A DNA stretch of 64,000 nucleotides, taken from positions 1,984,001 to 2,048,000 of the forward strand of contig NZ_CP178208.1 of assembly GCF_047219225.1 (NCBI RefSeq), given 5' to 3'. How positions within the stretch are numbered: the first letter of the stretch is position 1; every line of letters starts with the position of its first letter. The notes beneath the pieces are model-generated. The model was not told the origin of the DNA. It ran no database searches and saw only the letters and a program-made list of their open reading frames with translations. The translations under genes and the position numbers were made by a program. Below are positions 1-8,445 of the stretch, piece after piece. The stretch is from IMCC45349 sp047219225 (GTDB lineage Bacteria > Bacteroidota > Bacteroidia > Flavobacteriales > Flavobacteriaceae).

Positions 1-43
1 TCCGTATATTATCCGTATATTATTCGCATAATATTCGATAATA
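1..43. repeat. AT-rich 11-bp tandem repeat before the first gene
   Basis: The window opens with two identical 11-bp units (TCCGTATATTA at 1-11 and 12-22), then two degenerate units (TTCGCATAATA at 23-33 and TTCGATAATA at 34-43) that run into the ATG of the next gene. The array may extend to the left. It occupies the leader or promoter of the zinc-ribbon gene. Its role is unknown; replication-slippage or protein-binding repeats are both possible. Confidence 0.6.
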
Positions 44-423
44 TGATTTCTCAAAGAACATGTTTGCATTGTAAAAAAGAGTTGCAAGGTAGATCCGATA
101 AAAAATATTGTGATGTTCACTGTAAAAGTTCATACCAATATGAAGAATCGAAAAAGGAAGAGCCAAGATTCTATAATAAAGTTGATAATCAGTTGAAGCT
201 TAATAGAAAAATTTTAAAAGCTTATAATAAGGCTGGAAAAGCTACTGTGAGGTCAAAAATATTACTTGACGATGGATTTGATCCTAATTTTTTCACGCAT
301 TATTGGAAAAATCATAAAGGCAATGTTTATTTTTTTGTGTACGAATATGGTTTTTTAAAACATATAGAAAATAGTAAAGAAAAATATGTGCTAGTTATTT
401 GGCAAGATTATATGGGGAAGTAA
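43..423 (+). CDS. small Zn-ribbon protein, function unknown
   Basis: This is a 126-residue soluble protein. The N terminus has a treble-clef or zinc-ribbon pattern (CLHC at about residues 8-11, then CDVHC at about 23-27), followed by a charged linker and a conserved-looking region with aromatic residues (FFTHYWKNHKGNVYFFVYEYGFL). Small proteins with this layout are, from memory, common in Flavobacteriaceae and usually annotated as hypothetical or DUF2116-like; no biochemical role is known to me. It lies directly left of a tRNA-Met fragment and of 12-bp repeats, so here it may be cargo at the end of an integrated element. The family also occurs as an ordinary chromosomal gene, so the location is only suggestive. 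Confidence 0.75.
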   Translation: MISQRTCLHCKKELQGRSDKKYCDVHCKSSYQYEESKKEEPRFYNKVDNQLKLNRKILKAYNKAGKATVRSKILLDDGFDPNFFTHYWKNHKGNVYFFVYEYGFLKHIENSKEKYVLVIWQDYMGK

Positions 424-466
424 AGCATTTTTGAGTAAATTGCTTTGCAATATTTGTATAACAAAG

Positions 467-502
467 TGAACACAAAACTGAACACGTTTTGGAACACGTT
501 TT
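467..502. repeat. three 12-bp direct repeats, possible recombinase arm sites
   Basis: Three consecutive 12-nt units start at 467 (TGAACACAAAAC), 479 (TGAACACGTTTT) and 491 (GGAACACGTTTT), giving GAACAC at exact 12-nt spacing. They lie about 57 nt left of a tRNA-Met 3' fragment. Direct repeats next to a tRNA-embedded core are the usual layout of integrase arm-type sites. That reading is inference, because no integrase gene is in the window. Confidence 0.5.
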
Positions 503-524
503 TACAAAAGTACAGCGGATGAGC

Positions 525-552
525 CCAGTGTTTATGTTGAAAATTACACTGG
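525..552. repeat. 7-bp inverted repeat beside the tRNA fragment
   Basis: CCAGTGT (525-531) and ACACTGG (546-552) form a perfect inverted repeat around a 14-nt spacer. It occupies the place where the 5' half of the initiator tRNA should be. It could be part of a recombination site or simply a hairpin. Confidence 0.35.
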
Positions 553-558
553 AATGGA

Positions 559-603
559 GCTCATAACCCGAAGGTCACAGGTTCGAGTCCTGTTCCCGCT
601 ACA
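559..603 (+). tRNA. 3' fragment of initiator tRNA-Met (CAT), candidate attachment site
   Basis: Present are the anticodon loop CTCATAA (560-566, anticodon CAT at 562-564), the 3' side of the anticodon stem (CCCGA), a perfect T arm (ACAGG 577-581 with CCTGT 589-593, loop TTCGAGT) and the 3' acceptor strand TCCCGCT with discriminator A at 601. The CCCG anticodon stem and this T arm match initiator rather than elongator tRNA-Met of this phylum, as recalled. The sequence left of 559 cannot form the D arm or the 5' anticodon strand. The gene is therefore incomplete and probably not functional. A tRNA 3' half left at a junction is the usual footprint of tRNA-targeted integration. Confidence 0.65.
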
Positions 604-604
604 A

Positions 605-637
605 CAAGCCAAATACGAAAGTGTTTGGCTTTTTTTG
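605..637 (+). terminator. terminator behind the tRNA-Met fragment
   Basis: An AGCCAAA arm and a TTTGGCT arm around a short loop are followed by a run of T (about 606-636). It lies 5 nt after the tRNA fragment. It is probably the original terminator of the chromosomal tRNA gene, which fits the idea that the sequence to the right of 559 is native chromosome. Confidence 0.6.
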
Positions 638-891
638 TAAGCAATATTTAAAATTTCACTTGTTCTTCTAGCTTTCTTTTTTTGTTATCAATGCCACTAA
701 TTATTAAGATGGTTTTTTATTTGAACTCTTTATAATATAGATTTAATAGATAATCTATAATGTTGTGTTTTTTTATGTTAATAGAAATAGAAAAACTAAC
801 CTATACAAAAGAAAGTAAATATTCTTGTATATATTGATATTATTGATTAGCTTTTATTTTGTACCTTAACATTTAATTAATTCATTTCTAA
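638..891. other. AT-rich intergenic region before the regulator gene
   Basis: No open reading frame or RNA gene was recognised here. A 9-bp piece, ACCTATACA (799-807), resembles the core of the box found upstream of susC and of the 22184 gene, so a regulatory role is possible. The resemblance is short and weak. Confidence 0.3.
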
Positions 892-3690
892 GTGAGATTA
901 TTAAAAGTTATTATATATGTTGCATTTATTTCAATAGTATCTGCACAAGAAAGACCTCCTATACAATCATATACTACTGATGATTATAGTGCTCAAAGTC
1001 AAAATTGGGCCATATCTCAAGATGAAAATAATGTTTTATATGTAGCTAATAATCAAGGTTTGCTAGTTTTTAATGGAGCAAATTGGGAATTATTCGCTTC
1101 TCCAAATGAGTCTATTATAAGAAGTGTTCATGTTGTTGGTGATAAAATATATACAGGCTGCTATATGGAGTTTGGCTTTTGGGAGAAAAATGTATTTGGT
1201 AAATTAGAATATAATTCATTGTCAAATAATGATCAAGTATCATTAATAGAAGATGAGCAGGTTTGGAATATATTGAATATTGATCAATGGGTGTTATTTC
1301 AAACTTTAAATAGAATTTATATTTATGACACTTTAAAAAAGACTTTTAAAATAATTAATTCCAATACTCGATTAACTAAAGTTTTTAGTGTTGGTAAAGA
1401 AATATATTTTCAAAAACTATTTAATGGGATTTATAAGTTAGAAAATGGTAATGAAACATTAGTTACTAATAATCCATTATTAATAGATAATATTATTGTA
1501 AATGTTTTTCAGCATAATGGAAAGTTACTTTTTCAAACTCAAAAAAAAGGATTTTACTTTTTGGAAGAAGGTTCTGTAATTAAATGGAAGATTCCAGCAG
1601 ACAATTTACTTGACAATATAACTGCTTATAGTGGCATTCAATTAAAAGATAAGAGTTTTGTTGTTGGTAGCATATCTAGTGGGTTTATACATATTACTTC
1701 TTCTGGCGAGGTTAATTTTACAGTTAATCAAAGTAATGGGCTTAGTAACAATACAGTTTTATCATTATATGAAGATAATGATGAAAATATATGGCTAGCA
1801 TTAGATAATGGAATTAATTGTATAAATATGAAATCTCCTTATCATTTATATAATGATATAAATGGTGAATTAGGATTCGTATATAAGTCAGAAATATATA
1901 AGGAAGTCTTATACTTAGGAACAAATCAAGGATTATTTTATAAAAAGAACAATTCATCAGATAAATTTAAGCTTGTTAAAGGAATGGAAGGGCAAGTTTG
2001 GGATTTAACTGTGATAAATAACGAATTGTTTTGTGGTCATGACAATGGAACATATATTGTTAGTGAAGGTATGGCCAATAAAATATCAAATATTCAAGGC
2101 ACATGGAGTGTGAAAAATATACCAAATAATGAAAATCTTTTAATTCAAGGGAATTATTTAGGATTGTTTGTACTTCAAAAACAAGGTGCTTCTTGGAAGT
2201 ATAAAAATAAAATTGAAGGTTTTGATATGTCATCAAGATACTTTGAGTTTATAGATGACAATAAGCTTATATTAAACCATGAATATAAGGGAGTGTTTGA
2301 ATTAGAGATTAATGATGACTATACACAAGTTGTTAATGTAAAAAGGCAGAACTCTGTAGATAAAGGTATAAATTCTAGTTTAGTAAAGTATAATAATGAA
2401 ATAATATATGCTTATAAGGAAGGTATATATAAATATGATTTAGAGCTTAATGAATTTGTTAAAGATTCTTTTTTAAGTAATGCCTATACAGTAGATGAGT
2501 ATTTAACAGGAAAATTAGTTGTAGATAAGCATACAAATAAATTATGGAGTTTTACTAAAGATGATTTAATATATATAACACCAGGGAAATTATCCGATAA
2601 TCCAGAAATTAATAAAATACCAATTCCTAATATATTGCAAAAAGGAAGTAATGGCTTTGAAAATATATTGCACCTTGGAAATGACAAATACTTATACGGC
2701 ACTTCATCAGGATATTTTATTATAGATATTAATGAGAAAATTCATGCTACAGTTGATATAACATTAAACTATATTTCCAATTTTATTATAGATGAAGAAA
2801 GTATTTTGGTAGGCAAAACCTCTGCAGGAATGTTTAATAGCAATGCTAATAATTTGAAGTTTGATTATAGTATTGCTGAATTTGAAAAATATGTAGATTC
2901 AGAATATCAATACCAATTAATAGGATTGTATGATAATTGGAGCCAATGGTCTACAAATTCTAATGTGTTGTTCGAAAACTTACCTTTTGGAGATTATACG
3001 TTTAATGTTAGAGCAAAGGCGGGGAATAAAGTATCTAAAAATATTGAAACCTATAGTTTTACAATAGATAGACCATGGTACTTGTCTAATCTTAGTTTGG
3101 TGTTTTATTCTATTGGTCTACTATTAATTTTTATAGCAGTTCATAATCTATATAAGAGCTATTATAAAAAACAACGCAAGTCACTTATTGAGAAAACTCA
3201 AAGAGAATTAGAATTGTCAGAATTAGAAAATAAGCAAGAACTTATTAAGTTGAAAAATGAAAAGTTAAAGCAAGATGTAGAAAATAAAAGTAGAGAACTT
3301 GCAATTTCTACAATGAGTTTAATAAAAAAGAATGAGTTTTTAAATGATATTAAAAACGAGTTAAATAAAATTGGAGAAGGAAACAAAATTAAATCTGTTA
3401 TCAGTATTATTGATCAAAATTTAAACAATACAGATGATTGGAATTTGTTTGAAGAAGCTTTTAATAATGCCGATAAAAACTTTTTGAAAAAAGTTAAAAA
3501 GAAACATCCGCAACTTACTCCAAACGATTTAAAGCTTTGTGCATATTTAAGACTTAATTTATCTTCAAAAGAAATAGCACCATTGCTTAATATATCTCCA
3601 CGTAGTGTTGAAGTAAAGAGATATAGGTTGCGCAAAAAGATTAATTTACCACACGAAACAAGCTTAACAAACTATATTTTGGAATTATAG
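892..3690 (+). CDS. membrane sensor-regulator: beta-propeller, Y_Y_Y domain and LuxR-type HTH
   Basis: This 932-residue protein starts at GTG; no ATG is available near the clear signal peptide (residues 1-18). It has a long periplasmic propeller with repeated strands such as NNQGLLVFNG and DNGINCINMKS, a Y_Y_Y immunoglobulin-like domain (about 657-730), one membrane helix (about 733-753), a coiled-coil stretch and a C-terminal LuxR-type helix-turn-helix (about 875-932, SSKEIAPLLNISPRSVEVKR). There is no kinase or receiver domain, so sensing and DNA binding are in one chain, unlike classical hybrid two-component systems. Its position directly before the susC operon makes it the probable local activator responding to glucan oligosaccharides. 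The ligand is inferred from context only. Confidence 0.85.
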   Translation: MRLLKVIIYVAFISIVSAQERPPIQSYTTDDYSAQSQNWAISQDENNVLYVANNQGLLVFNGANWELFASPNESIIRSVHVVGDKIYTGCYMEFGFWEKNVFGKLEYNSLSNNDQVSLIEDEQVWNILNIDQWVLFQTLNRIYIYDTLKKTFKIINSNTRLTKVFSVGKEIYFQKLFNGIYKLENGNETLVTNNPLLIDNIIVNVFQHNGKLLFQTQKKGFYFLEEGSVIKWKIPADNLLDNITAYSGIQLKDKSFVVGSISSGFIHITSSGEVNFTVNQSNGLSNNTVLSLYEDNDENIWLALDNGINCINMKSPYHLYNDINGELGFVYKSEIYKEVLYLGTNQGLFYKKNNSSDKFKLVKGMEGQVWDLTVINNELFCGHDNGTYIVSEGMANKISNIQGTWSVKNIPNNENLLIQGNYLGLFVLQKQGASWKYKNKIEGFDMSSRYFEFIDDNKLILNHEYKGVFELEINDDYTQVVNVKRQNSVDKGINSSLVKYNNEIIYAYKEGIYKYDLELNEFVKDSFLSNAYTVDEYLTGKLVVDKHTNKLWSFTKDDLIYITPGKLSDNPEINKIPIPNILQKGSNGFENILHLGNDKYLYGTSSGYFIIDINEKIHATVDITLNYISNFIIDEESILVGKTSAGMFNSNANNLKFDYSIAEFEKYVDSEYQYQLIGLYDNWSQWSTNSNVLFENLPFGDYTFNVRAKAGNKVSKNIETYSFTIDRPWYLSNLSLVFYSIGLLLIFIAVHNLYKSYYKKQRKSLIEKTQRELELSELENKQELIKLKNEKLKQDVENKSRELAISTMSLIKKNEFLNDIKNELNKIGEGNKIKSVISIIDQNLNNTDDWNLFEEAFNNADKNFLKKVKKKHPQLTPNDLKLCAYLRLNLSSKEIAPLLNISPRSVEVKRYRLRKKINLPHETSLTNYILEL

Positions 3691-3707
3691 TATCACTACA
3701 AAGGCAG

Positions 3708-3733
3708 AAAACACCTATACATAACCACAACAT
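3708..3733 (+). promoter_or_regulatory. Box A, copy 1 (upstream of susC)
   Basis: This 26-bp element contains AACACCTATACAT followed by an ACCACAACAT part. It recurs at 21950-21975 with one mismatch, and a flanking AAGGC-G on the left is shared too. It lies 18 nt after the regulator stop and about 190 nt before the susC start. The repeat and its position suggest a binding site for the regulator encoded just upstream. An alternative is a conserved 3'-UTR element, since both copies also closely follow a stop codon. Confidence 0.5.
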
Positions 3734-3837
3734 TGACTAATTTAAGGTGTGTTTAGGTTATTTTATTCTTAAATTAAAATCCTCATTACTATTAAGTTGT
3801 ATTGAGAATATGGTAAAATTTATTGGTTTTTTTTGCG

Positions 3838-3852
3838 ATGTATGTTTTTTGT
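3838..3852 (+). promoter_or_regulatory. Box B, copy 1 (susC promoter region)
   Basis: The sequence ATGTATGTTTTTTGT is found again, identical over 15 nt, at 22088-22102. Copy 1 is 71 nt before the susC start and copy 2 is 82 nt before the 22184 start. The Box A to Box B distance is also similar (105 and 113 nt). The TTTG inside may be a -33 element, but no convincing -7 element was found at the right spacing. Confidence 0.45.
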
Positions 3853-3922
3853 ATAGGGCAATTTTAATTATTTCACAATTTGTTTGGATAATTTTAACTA
3901 AAATCAATTCAAACTATTTTTT

Positions 3923-6900
3923 ATGAAACAAATACTCTGTACAATTTCATTAACATTTATGTTTATGTTTTCTATAAATGCACAAAACGTTGATGTTAAT
4001 GGAACTGTAAAAGCAAGTTCAGATGGTGTTCCTTTACCTGGTGTAAATGTTTTAGTTAAGGACACATCAAAAGGAGCGGTAACAGATTTTGATGGTAATT
4101 TTACCATTAAAGATGTGCCTATTAATTCTATACTAGTAGTATCTTATTTAGGATTTAAAACAAAAGAAGTCACAGTAACAGGAAGTGATACATTACAAAT
4201 CTTATTAGATGATGATACAGAATCTTTAGATGAAGTTGTTGTTATTGGTTATGGAACTAAGAAAAGAAAAGATGTTACAGGTTCGGTATCATTAGTGTCT
4301 TCAGAAACACTAGAAGAGTTAAAACCTGTAGATGCTAGTTTAGCATTACAAGGAACAACTTCTGGTGTAACAGTAAATGCGCCTTCTGGTTCTCCAGGAA
4401 GTACATTTAATATTTTAATACGTGGTGTTAGTTCAAATGGAAATAATCAACCACTCTTTATTGTAGATGGATATGAAGGTTCTTTGAATAGTATTAATGC
4501 AGACGATATTGAAACGATAACTGTACTAAAAGATGCTCAAGCTGCAATTTATGGAATTAAAGGAGCAAACGGTGTGGTACTAGTTACTACAAAAAGTGGT
4601 AGAAAAAATACAGCTCCAGTATTAACATATAATGTATATACTGGAATGCAAGAAACTACACGTACTTTACCTTACTTAAATGCTACCGAGTATGCTTTAC
4701 TGTTAAATGAAAGTTATGCTGCTGATGGTCAATCAATACCTTTTCCAGATGTAAGTGGTTTAGGTGTTGGAACTGATTGGCAAGATGAATTATTCCAAAC
4801 AGCATTTATGATAAATCATAATATTGGTTTGTCTGGTGGAGGCGAAAAAGTTACTTATTATTTAGGAGGTTCAAGATTAGAACAAGATGGTATTATTGCG
4901 CCAGATAAGTCTAATTATTTAAGAAATAATGTCAAGCTGAATTTAGGAGTTGATATTAGTGATAAATTTAAGGCAACAGTTAATGCTAATTATTTTGCCC
5001 AAGAAAGAGAAACAATTGCTGAGAATGGATTAGGGTCAGTTTTATTTAACGCATTAAATTATGCGCCAACATATTCAACAAATCAAGAAGATTTAACTGG
5101 GTTTTTAGGAAATGAAGTTATAAATCCATTATCTCAAATTAATAATACATATAATAGTTATTTTGGAAACTCTTTAGAGGGTAATTTCCAATTAGAGTAC
5201 AAAGCCAACGATAATTTAAAAATCACTTCTAGAATTGGTTACAAAACTTATAGTGATAAATCAAAATCATTTTCTCCTATAGTTAATTATGGACCTGGAA
5301 AGGTATTTAATACAGATAGAAGTAGTGTAAGTCAATCTAGAACTGCAGCTAACTCATATACTTGGGAAACATTCTTAACTTATAATAGAACTTTTGCCGA
5401 TTCACATAACATGACTGTTACTTTAGGTACAAGCGCACAAAAAAATTGGGGAGATGGTTTGTTTGCAACAGGTTATGATGTGCCTAATAATTCATGGCAA
5501 TTTGCAGATATAAGTTTAGCAAATGGTTTAAGTGAGTCTTTAAACAATGGATCATATATTTATGATAATAGATTAACATCTTATTTCGGTAGACTAGAAT
5601 ACGATTATAATAGCAAATATTTATTGTCAGCTATGATTCGTAGAGATGCTGCTTCAGATTTTGCGCCAGAAAATAGAGTAGATTATTTTGCTTCTGCTAC
5701 AGCTGGATGGAAAATTTCAGATGAAGAGTTTCTTCAAGATAACGAAACTATCAACTTTTTGAAATTAAGAGCTAGTTATGGAACATTAGGAAATAATGTT
5801 GGAGGAGATATTTTTAGAGCATTACTTTCAGGTGAAGCAACTTATGTGTTCGATGGAAGTTTAGTGTCTGGTGTTGCAACAGGTCAAATACCTAATCCAG
5901 AAGCAACATGGGAAGTTGCTGAGAAATTAGATATAGGACTAGATGCTAAGTTGTTTGATAATAAACTAGAAATAGTTGCAGATTATTTCTTAGAAGATAG
6001 GAATGACTTATTAATAGCAGGACTTCCAGTATCTGGTATATTAGGAACATCAGCTCCTGGAGGAGGAAATCCAACTGTAAATGCAGGAACAACTCGTAGT
6101 AAAGGATTCGAATTGTTATTAAGTTATAACGATCAATTATCTGGCGATTTTTCTTATGGAGTAAGTTATAATGTAACTAAAGTTAAAGGAGAAGTAATAT
6201 CAATAAATGGTGATGTAATTCCTGAAGGAGGAAGCTTTGGAGTTGGGCAATTAGCACCTTCTAGAATGGAAGTGGGACAACCAATAGGTTATTTTTATGG
6301 ACTACAAACAAATGGGATTTTCCAAAACCAAGCCGAAGTAGATGCGCACCCTTCGCAAGCAGCTTTAGGTTCTGCTGCTTCACCAGGTGATATTAGATAT
6401 GTAGATACAAACGGAGATGGGGAAATAACATTTGATGATAGAACATACATTGGAAAGCCACAAGCAGATTATTACATGGGATTAAATCTTAATTTTAAGT
6501 ATAAGAATTTTGATTTCACAACCTATATGTATGCTGAGGTTAATAAGGAAATGGTACGTAATTATGAACGAGATCAGCCTAATGTAAATAGACTAAACTT
6601 ATATCTAGATAGATGGACAGGTGAAGGAACTAGTAATACAGTTCCAAGAACTACAGTAGGTTCTTCAACAAATAAATTGTTTTCAGACTTCTTTGTAGAA
6701 GATGCTTCTTTTTTAAGAATACAAAACATCCAATTAGGATATTCTTTACCAGATGCTTTAATAGAGCAAATAGGTCTGTCAAAAGTAAGAGTTTATGCCT
6801 CAGTTAATAATGCATTTACATTTACAGAATACAAAGGATATGATCCTGCAGCTACCACTGGACAAGCTATAGGAGGGGGAATTGATTATGGTTTTTATCC

Positions 6901-6943
6901 AGTGTCAAGACAGTTTATTTTAGGACTTAACCTTAAATTTTAA
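3923..6943 (+). CDS. SusC/RagA-family TonB-dependent outer-membrane transporter
   Basis: This 1006-residue protein imports oligosaccharides across the outer membrane, driven by TonB. It has a signal peptide (about 1-20), a carboxypeptidase-like regulatory domain (about 24-105, with GVNVLVKDTSKGAVTDFDGNF), a plug domain (about 115-225, with the SusC signature ending ANGVVLVTTKSG) and a beta-barrel ending in an aromatic residue (LGLNLKF). The length is typical of the family. It is first in the operon, 12 nt before susD. The surrounding GH16, GH17, GH30 and GH149 genes indicate that the cargo is a laminarin-type beta-1,3-glucan; specificity cannot be read from the protein itself. Confidence 0.95.
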   Translation: MKQILCTISLTFMFMFSINAQNVDVNGTVKASSDGVPLPGVNVLVKDTSKGAVTDFDGNFTIKDVPINSILVVSYLGFKTKEVTVTGSDTLQILLDDDTESLDEVVVIGYGTKKRKDVTGSVSLVSSETLEELKPVDASLALQGTTSGVTVNAPSGSPGSTFNILIRGVSSNGNNQPLFIVDGYEGSLNSINADDIETITVLKDAQAAIYGIKGANGVVLVTTKSGRKNTAPVLTYNVYTGMQETTRTLPYLNATEYALLLNESYAADGQSIPFPDVSGLGVGTDWQDELFQTAFMINHNIGLSGGGEKVTYYLGGSRLEQDGIIAPDKSNYLRNNVKLNLGVDISDKFKATVNANYFAQERETIAENGLGSVLFNALNYAPTYSTNQEDLTGFLGNEVINPLSQINNTYNSYFGNSLEGNFQLEYKANDNLKITSRIGYKTYSDKSKSFSPIVNYGPGKVFNTDRSSVSQSRTAANSYTWETFLTYNRTFADSHNMTVTLGTSAQKNWGDGLFATGYDVPNNSWQFADISLANGLSESLNNGSYIYDNRLTSYFGRLEYDYNSKYLLSAMIRRDAASDFAPENRVDYFASATAGWKISDEEFLQDNETINFLKLRASYGTLGNNVGGDIFRALLSGEATYVFDGSLVSGVATGQIPNPEATWEVAEKLDIGLDAKLFDNKLEIVADYFLEDRNDLLIAGLPVSGILGTSAPGGGNPTVNAGTTRSKGFELLLSYNDQLSGDFSYGVSYNVTKVKGEVISINGDVIPEGGSFGVGQLAPSRMEVGQPIGYFYGLQTNGIFQNQAEVDAHPSQAALGSAASPGDIRYVDTNGDGEITFDDRTYIGKPQADYYMGLNLNFKYKNFDFTTYMYAEVNKEMVRNYERDQPNVNRLNLYLDRWTGEGTSNTVPRTTVGSSTNKLFSDFFVEDASFLRIQNIQLGYSLPDALIEQIGLSKVRVYASVNNAFTFTEYKGYDPAATTGQAIGGGIDYGFYPVSRQFILGLNLKF

Positions 6944-6955
6944 AAAAAAATCAAA

Positions 6956-8434
6956 ATGAAAAAATATAAAAACATAGTAAGAACAGTAGTGCTATTTTCA
7001 GTAGCTGTTTTTGGAATATATTCTTGTTCTGATGATTTTCTAGATGAAGTTAATACATATAGTATAGATTCTGAAAATTATTTCAATTCAGAAGACGATT
7101 ATTATAATGCTCTTGTTGCTGCATACGATATGTTACAATCTACATATGTAAATGTAATGTTAGGAGAGATTGCTTCAGATAATACTTTATGTGGAGGGGA
7201 AAGCGCTACTGATGTAATTGGTTTTCAGCAAATAGATGATATGATACATACACCAGTAAATAGTAATTTAAGAGATGTGTGGAATTGGATGTTTGCAGGA
7301 GTTAATAGAGCAAATTATATTTTAGAGTTTCAAGATAAAACCGACTTTGAAGGAAAAGAAGTGATAATTGCTGAAACACGTTTTTTAAGAGCTTATTATC
7401 ATTTTGAATTAGTTAAGTGGTTTGGAGGTATTCCTTTAAAAGGAGATCAAAGATTTCAATTAGGTGATGAGTTGTCGATTCCTAGATCTTCAAAAGAAGA
7501 AGTATACGCACTTATTGAAGAAGATTTACAGTATGCAATAAACAATTTATCATATACAGCACCTCAAACAGGTAGAGTTACCAAGGGGTCAGCACAAGCT
7601 CTACTAGGTAAAGCTTATCTGTATCAAGATAAATTTAATGAGGCGGCAAATGTTTTAGAAAATTTAATAATCAATGGACCATATGATTTAGTAACAGATT
7701 ACGATACAATATTTGAAAGTGAAGGAGAAAATGGTATAGAATCAGTTTTTGAAGTACAGTATACTGATGTAGAAGGTGCAGGATTTGATTGTTTACAGTG
7801 TAGTGAAGGTAATGTTGCTGTTGGATTCAATGGAATAAGAAATTATTCTGGACCAATGTTTGACTCAGGATTTAGTTTTAATGTACCAGTACAGGAAGTA
7901 GTAGATGCTTTTGAAGAAGGTGATTTAAGAAAGGATGTAGCTATTTTAGATATAGAAGCTTGGGCTGCAGAAACAGGAGCAACTTTTAGCACTGGATTTG
8001 AGCATACAGGATATTATAATAGAAAATATATAGCTCGACAAGGAGACTTAAATACAGGAGATCAAAATCTAACAAATCCAAATAATTATAGAGCAATTCG
8101 TTTTGCAGATGTATTACTAATGGCTGCTGAAGCATATAACAGAGGAGCGATAGATGATACCAAAGCACAGTTATACTTAAATAGAGTTAGAGAAAGAGCT
8201 TTTGGAAATAATAATAACGAGATTTCATTGACAGGAACTGCACTTACTGAAGCAATTTACGATGAAAGACGTGTTGAGTTAGTAGGTGAAGGACATAGGT
8301 TCTTTGATTTAGTTAGAACGGGAAGAGGAACAGAAATAGATGGTTTTACTCCTGGAAAACATGAATTATTCCCAATACCAATTGAAGAAATTCAATTTTC
8401 AAATGGTAATTGGTCACAAAACCCAGGATATTAA
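6956..8434 (+). CDS. SusD/RagB-family outer-membrane lipoprotein
   Basis: This 492-residue protein forms the extracellular lid of the SusC channel and binds incoming glycan. The signal peptide ends in a lipobox with Cys24 followed by SDD, an acidic surface-export pattern. TPR-like helices typical of SusD follow (TRFLRAYYHFELVKWFGGIP at about 140-160). The C terminus has the family pattern DERRVELVGEGHRFFDLVR and a final NPGY. It lies 12 nt after susC and 11 nt before the next gene. Confidence 0.95.
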   Translation: MKKYKNIVRTVVLFSVAVFGIYSCSDDFLDEVNTYSIDSENYFNSEDDYYNALVAAYDMLQSTYVNVMLGEIASDNTLCGGESATDVIGFQQIDDMIHTPVNSNLRDVWNWMFAGVNRANYILEFQDKTDFEGKEVIIAETRFLRAYYHFELVKWFGGIPLKGDQRFQLGDELSIPRSSKEEVYALIEEDLQYAINNLSYTAPQTGRVTKGSAQALLGKAYLYQDKFNEAANVLENLIINGPYDLVTDYDTIFESEGENGIESVFEVQYTDVEGAGFDCLQCSEGNVAVGFNGIRNYSGPMFDSGFSFNVPVQEVVDAFEEGDLRKDVAILDIEAWAAETGATFSTGFEHTGYYNRKYIARQGDLNTGDQNLTNPNNYRAIRFADVLLMAAEAYNRGAIDDTKAQLYLNRVRERAFGNNNNEISLTGTALTEAIYDERRVELVGEGHRFFDLVRTGRGTEIDGFTPGKHELFPIPIEEIQFSNGNWSQNPGY

Positions 8435-8445
8435 AAAAATAAACT

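Noticed and set aside
1..43. Possible CRISPR array from repeated TCCGTATATTA
   Set aside because: Units are 11 bp, adjacent without spacers and degenerate, so this is a short tandem repeat.
515..603. Intact tRNA-Met gene
   Set aside because: The sequence before 559 lacks a matching 5' anticodon strand and D arm, although AGCGG at 514-518 resembles an acceptor start; only the 3' half folds.
3852..3922. A full -33/-7 promoter for susC
   Set aside because: A TTTG occurs in Box B, but no TAnnTTTG lies 17-23 nt downstream, so only the conserved box is reported.
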